From Mycetocola_B reblochoni (GTDB lineage: Bacteria > Actinomycetota > Actinomycetes > Actinomycetales > Microbacteriaceae), in contig NZ_RCUW01000019.1 of assembly GCF_003667525.1 (NCBI RefSeq), positions 1 to 25,519 on the forward strand: a DNA stretch of 25,519 nt, read 5' to 3'. The notes beneath the pieces were generated by a model, which was not told where the DNA came from, ran no database searches, and saw only the letters and a program-made list of their open reading frames with translations. The position numbers were made by a program, and so were the translations under genes. The first letter of the stretch is position 1, and each line of letters starts with the position of its first letter. Positions 22,303 to 25,519 of this stretch are shown one piece after another.

Positions 22303-22767
22303 ATGGCTATCCATACGCAAGAGTCCCTGTCCGGGTTCATCGCTTCCGAACCGCACCTGTCGTTCACCGAGAAAGGTGATGCGCGGCTATTCGTCAAGAT
22401 CGGGCAGGAACACTACCGCCGAGAAGACGACGGCTCGTTCACGCAGACCGAGACCACATTCCACGACCTCGTCGCCTTCCGGAAGACCGCCGAACGCGCC
22501 CACCAGCGCTTCGCCAAAGGCGACAAGTTCATCGCCGAGGGCTACACCCACCACTACGACCGTACCGACGACAACGGGCAGGCCGTCAAGGTCGAAGAGT
22601 TCGTCGCGAAGAAACTGGGCCACGACCTCGCCCGCACCCGCTACACCGTCGACCGCCCCCGACGCACACCGGAAGCCGACTCACTGGATGCCGGGCTTGA
22701 GGACACTGCACTGTCACCCGACGCACCACGCCGCGCGCCCGCTAGCACACCCGCGGTCGGGCGGTGA
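22303..22767 (+). CDS. ssb: Single-stranded DNA-binding protein (element type)
   Basis: A 154-residue protein starting ATG 22303 with GAGGAG upstream. The OB-fold region (about residues 10-110) has SFTEKGDARLFVKIGQ, FHDLVAFRKTAERAHQRFAKGDKFIAEGYTHHYDRTDDNGQ and VEEFVAKKLGHDLARTRYTVDR, an order of elements found in SSB (function-replacing hydrophobic, WxxxxA-like AFRKTAE, then GDxxxxxG). SSB would coat the single strand during conjugative transfer. The C-terminus ends TPAVGR and lacks the acidic, hydrophobic-tipped tail that recruits replication partners in housekeeping SSB. It sits between the coupling protein and the DUF4913-like gene. Confidence 0.85.
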   Translation: MAIHTQESLSGFIASEPHLSFTEKGDARLFVKIGQEHYRREDDGSFTQTETTFHDLVAFRKTAERAHQRFAKGDKFIAEGYTHHYDRTDDNGQAVKVEEFVAKKLGHDLARTRYTVDRPRRTPEADSLDAGLEDTALSPDAPRRAPASTPAVGR

Positions 22768-22776
22768 GGTCGGATC

Positions 22777-23382
22777 ATGGTCGATGAACTGCCCGACACG
22801 GGCGAGGTTGATCCGGGCGAGGCGGCGGAGGACGAGTTCGATGAGAGCTACGACCCGGACTCCGACGCTCCCGCCGCTGACGACGACGCAGCGGGCCCTC
22901 CGGGGCCGGTGAACTGGAATCTCCTCACCGCCGACGCCGCAGAAGAAGAATGGCTCGCACTCAACGAATGGGTGCACTGGCTCCGACACACCTACGGCCT
23001 CCCCGTTGCTGTCATCCCACCCTTCTGGCACCGCCACCCCGAGCTCGTGTGGGAGCTGTCCGCGCTGCACATCCACTGGCTGTGCGCGATCCACCCCGAA
23101 GCGAAAGGCAGCGCCATGCTCGTCTGGCACCGCGACTTCACCGAAGCCCAAGAACGCCTCCGGCACTGGACCGCATCCTGCGGCACACGCCTGACCACCG
23201 ACCGCCCCACCCGCCGCATCGCCTGGCCCGGAGAACCCGACACCGACCCCATCGAAGACATCATCATCCCGAACCGCGAGGAAGACTTCGTGGAATACAT
23301 GCACGCCGATGTGGAAGCTCGGCGGCGTGCCGAGGACCAGTTCATCGCAGGTCTCGGCCTGAGCACGGGGGAAGTGCCGTGA
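22777..23382 (+). CDS. DUF4913-like protein
   Basis: A 201-residue protein with a very acidic N-terminus (about residues 1-40, many Asp/Glu) and a Trp- and His-rich core: EEEWLALNEWVHWLRHTYGL, PPFWHRHPELVWELSALHIHW, then AMLVWHRDFTEAQERLRHW. This pattern matches DUF4913, a family of unknown role recurrent on actinobacterial plasmids and integrative elements. It starts 10 bp after ssb with GAGG upstream and overlaps the next small gene (GTGA). It may act in transfer or DNA handling, on context only. Confidence 0.82.
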   Translation: MVDELPDTGEVDPGEAAEDEFDESYDPDSDAPAADDDAAGPPGPVNWNLLTADAAEEEWLALNEWVHWLRHTYGLPVAVIPPFWHRHPELVWELSALHIHWLCAIHPEAKGSAMLVWHRDFTEAQERLRHWTASCGTRLTTDRPTRRIAWPGEPDTDPIEDIIIPNREEDFVEYMHADVEARRRAEDQFIAGLGLSTGEVP

Positions 23383-23570
23383 GCAGGGGTGAGCGACGGC
23401 GCGGCGAGGATCGGCGCTTCACCGTGCAGGCGGTGCCGCGGAGTCAACCTGACCTGCACAAGCTCGCGCAGGTGCTCCTCGGCATGGCGGTCAGCAGATC
23501 GAAGACGAACGGCGAGACCACGCCGGATGCCGCCGATCCTGGGCCTTCTGAGCCCGACAAGGTAGAATAG
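23379..23570 (+). CDS. 63-residue unknown protein before the recombinase
   Basis: Starts GTG, overlapping the stop of the DUF4913-like gene, and encodes a basic protein: MSRGERRRGEDRRFTVQAV, then RSQPDLHKLAQVLLGMAVSRS and a polar tail. The LHKLAQVLLGMAV segment forms a helix like that in small proteins often found in this position in actinobacterial elements. It could be a recombination accessory factor, but no excisionase motif is seen. Confidence 0.65.
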   Translation: MSRGERRRGEDRRFTVQAVPRSQPDLHKLAQVLLGMAVSRSKTNGETTPDAADPGPSEPDKVE

Positions 23571-23733
23571 AACCCGACGCCACGGCCTTCCCAGGCCGGG
23601 TGCGCAGTCTCCTTGCCCTTGTGGCTTACCCCGGTTTCGTGCCGGTGGACGTGTTTCCCGTTTACGAGTCGCACCGCGTGACGCTTCGCCGTCGCGTTGG
23701 CTCCCACTCTTCCGGTGAGAGGAAACACGACTC
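23571..23733 (+). promoter_or_regulatory. Leader region of the recombinase gene
   Basis: A 163-bp gap in an otherwise tightly packed set of genes. It holds a 6-bp hairpin CGGCCT-TCCC-AGGCCG at 23583-23598, preceded by TAGAAT (23563-23568), a possible -10 lying in the end of the 63-residue gene. GAGAGGA lies before the recombinase ATG. Separate control of the recombinase is likely. Confidence 0.4.
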
Positions 23734-25479
23734 ATGACTCTGGCACCCCCAGCGCCACCCACCAGCATCGACCGGCTCGGCGAGACCACCACGCTCGCCG
23801 TCTCCTACCTCCGCGTCTCCACCAAGGAGCAGGCAGAGCGCGGCGGACGCGACGAGGGATTCTCGATCCCCGCGCAACGCGATGCGAACCTCCGCAAGGC
23901 CCGCGATCTGAACGCGATCGTCGTGGAGGAGTTCATCGACGCGGGTGAGTCCGCGCGCAAGGCCGACAGGCCAGAGCTGATGCGAATGATCGAGTACGTC
24001 AAGACCCATCAGGTCGCGTACTGCATCGTCCACAAAGTCGATCGGCTCGCCCGCAACCGTGCCGACGACGTAGCGATCCACCTCGCGCTCAAAGACGCCG
24101 GCGTGATCCTCGTGTCCGCGACGGAGAACATAGACGAGACCCCATCAGGGATGCTGCTGCACGGCATCATGTCCACGATCGCGGAGTTCTACTCCCGCAA
24201 CCTCGCCAACGAGGTCACCAAGGGCATGACCCAGAAAGCCGCCACCGGCGGAACCGTCGGTCGCGCCCCCATCGGCTACCTCAACGTCCACAAACGTGAC
24301 GAGCTCGGCCGCGACATCCCCGCTGTGATCCCCGACCCCGACCGCGCTGCTTTGGTGCGGTGGGCGTTCGAGGCATACGCGACGGGGAACTACTCGACCT
24401 CGATGCTGCACAGCGAACTTGTCGACCGCGGCCTCACGACCGTGCCGACCCCGAAACGTCCGGCGAAGGCTCCGGGGCTGTCCACGATCCAGCAGATGCT
24501 CTCCAACCCGTACTACAAGGGCGACGTGATCTTCCGTGGCGCCCGCTACGACGGACTCCACGAACCGCTGGTGAGCGCGGAGCTCTGGTATCGGGTGCAG
24601 AACGTCCTCACCGCGCACCAGGTGTCCGGGGAGAAAACCCAAACCCACGAGCACTACCTGAAAGGCTCCGTGTACTGCGGCGACTGCGGCTCCCGCCTGA
24701 TGGTCACCCACGCGAGGAATGGCAAGGGCATCGTCTACCCGTACTTCATCTGCGCCGGCCGGCACTCCAAGCGCACGAACTGTGTCCGCCAGGCCATGCC
24801 GATCGAGCACATCGAACGACAGGTCGAGGACTACTACCGGCGTGTGCAGATACCCGAGCACATCGTCACCGCGCTTCGGCACATGCTCGTGCGCCAGTTC
24901 GATGACCTCCACGCCGCGAACAAAGCAGAACGGCACACCCACGCTGTCGAGCGTGACCGGCTCCGCGACGAACGCCGTAGCCTGCTCCACGCCCACCACG
25001 CCGGAGCCGTCCCGCTGGACCTCCTCAAAGAAGAACAGGACCGCATCGCACGCCGACTCGCGTTCCTCGACGCGCAGATCGACGCAGGGCAGATCGAGTA
25101 CGACCAGGCCAGAACGCACCTCGAAGACTGCCTCGCCCTGGCCGGTGACATGCACGCGATCTACATGAGCATCGATGATTCGCTCCGACGTATCTGCAAC
25201 CAAGCGTTCTTCGAGCGCATCCACGTCTATGAAATCGAGAACACCGACAGGGTGGAGGCGGAGCCCGGTGAACCGTTCGATGCGCTCCTCGACCCAAAGC
25301 TCCACGCGGCAGCGCTGGCCTATGAGGCCAGCGTGCGCGCGGGGGATGATGTCAAACCTGCGGACGTCGCAAGTTTGAACATCGACACTTGGGTGGGCGA
25401 TACTGGGATCGAACCAGTGACCTCTTCCGTGTCAGGGAAGCGCGCTACCGCTGCGCCAATCGCCCCGGTGCGGGCGTGA
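23734..25479 (+). CDS. Large serine recombinase (element integrase)
   Basis: A 581-residue large serine recombinase. The resolvase-type catalytic domain has YLRVSTKEQ with Ser29 as nucleophile, DEGFSIPAQRDAN, and HKVDRLARNRADD. Then come the recombinase domain (GRAPIGYLNVHKRDELGRD; LSTIQQMLSNPYYKGDVIFRGARYDG) and a zinc ribbon (YCGDCGSRLM … CAGRHSKRTNC). A coiled-coil/C-terminal region follows, about 390-500. It would integrate and excise the element by strand exchange at att sites. Residues from about 554 to the end (VGDTGIEPVTSSVSGKR…) are read from the antisense strand of tRNA-Val. That part is therefore host or att sequence, not conserved protein. Confidence 0.93.
   Translation: MTLAPPAPPTSIDRLGETTTLAVSYLRVSTKEQAERGGRDEGFSIPAQRDANLRKARDLNAIVVEEFIDAGESARKADRPELMRMIEYVKTHQVAYCIVHKVDRLARNRADDVAIHLALKDAGVILVSATENIDETPSGMLLHGIMSTIAEFYSRNLANEVTKGMTQKAATGGTVGRAPIGYLNVHKRDELGRDIPAVIPDPDRAALVRWAFEAYATGNYSTSMLHSELVDRGLTTVPTPKRPAKAPGLSTIQQMLSNPYYKGDVIFRGARYDGLHEPLVSAELWYRVQNVLTAHQVSGEKTQTHEHYLKGSVYCGDCGSRLMVTHARNGKGIVYPYFICAGRHSKRTNCVRQAMPIEHIERQVEDYYRRVQIPEHIVTALRHMLVRQFDDLHAANKAERHTHAVERDRLRDERRSLLHAHHAGAVPLDLLKEEQDRIARRLAFLDAQIDAGQIEYDQARTHLEDCLALAGDMHAIYMSIDDSLRRICNQAFFERIHVYEIENTDRVEAEPGEPFDALLDPKLHAAALAYEASVRAGDDVKPADVASLNIDTWVGDTGIEPVTSSVSGKRATAAPIAPVRA
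25394..25465 (-). tRNA. tRNA-Val (anticodon GAC), probable integration site
   Basis: On the minus strand the 72-nt gene has a 7-bp acceptor stem (GGGCGAT/ATCGCCC), D-stem GCGC/GCGC, and anticodon stem CTTCC/GGAAG with loop CTGACAC, giving anticodon GAC. The T-arm is ACTGG-TTCGATC-CCAGT and the discriminator base is A. The CCA end is not encoded (CCC follows). Its 5' half faces right and its 3' end touches the recombinase gene, the usual arrangement when an element restores the 3' part of a tRNA on integration. Confidence 0.96.
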
Positions 25480-25519
25480 GCCCGTGTGGGTGGTGGATGT
25501 TGAGGTGGCGACGGGATTC

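Noticed and set aside
24145..25305. 386-codon minus-strand frame opposite the recombinase
   Set aside because: Antisense shadow of a well-supported serine recombinase.
1..25519. CRISPR array, insertion sequence or second tRNA 3'-end copy
   Set aside because: No regularly spaced repeats, no transposase frames, and no second copy of the tRNA-Val 3' part noticed by eye; the other att site is presumably left of the window.

Overview
The window is high-GC DNA with GTG starts, short overlaps between genes and protein families typical of Actinobacteria. The CmtR-type regulator, the DUF4913-like protein and the style of the conjugation genes suggest Microbacteriaceae or a close relative, but this is an inference. 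It reads as the right-hand end of an integrative element, probably conjugative, inserted at a tRNA-Val(GAC) gene. A large serine recombinase abuts that tRNA at about 25.4 kb. The left end of the element, with relaxase and mating-pore genes, is not in the window.

Layout from left to right. (1) Metal resistance, 0.15-2.25 kb: an ACR3/bile-acid-symporter-type arsenic transporter (minus strand), divergent from a CmtR-like metal sensor and a coupled CDF transporter with a Cys/His-rich tail. A perfect 7-8-7 palindrome covers the sensor's -10 and start codon. (2) Two tandem, overlapping minus-strand genes of unknown function (2.5-3.55 kb) that look like full-length paralogues. (3) A complete kdp potassium-uptake operon (3.85-11.67 kb): an extra 27-residue membrane microprotein, kdpF, kdpA, kdpB, kdpC, kdpD and kdpE, followed by a two-TM protein of unknown function. 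(4) A convergent nhaA Na+/H+ antiporter, then a two-gene unit of a GT1 glycosyltransferase and an unknown 160-residue protein, all on the minus strand. An identical 26-bp sequence lies upstream of nhaA and upstream of the glycosyltransferase, each copy 5 nt after a -10-like hexamer. (5) The transfer/maintenance module (15.6-25.5 kb, plus strand): DprA-like protein, a 1003-residue LAHTG-anchored surface protein, a 196-residue unknown, a VirD4/TraG-type coupling protein, SSB, a DUF4913-like protein, a 63-residue protein and the serine recombinase, whose reading frame runs antisense through tRNA-Val.

Functionally the cargo concerns ion balance: metal or metalloid export, high-affinity K+ import with its own two-component system, and Na+/H+ exchange. 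The right third supplies DNA transfer, single-strand DNA handling, cell-surface contact and integration. The most unusual observations are the recombinase tail made from antisense tRNA, the shared promoter-proximal 26-bp element, the kdp microprotein and the tandem paralogues of unknown function.
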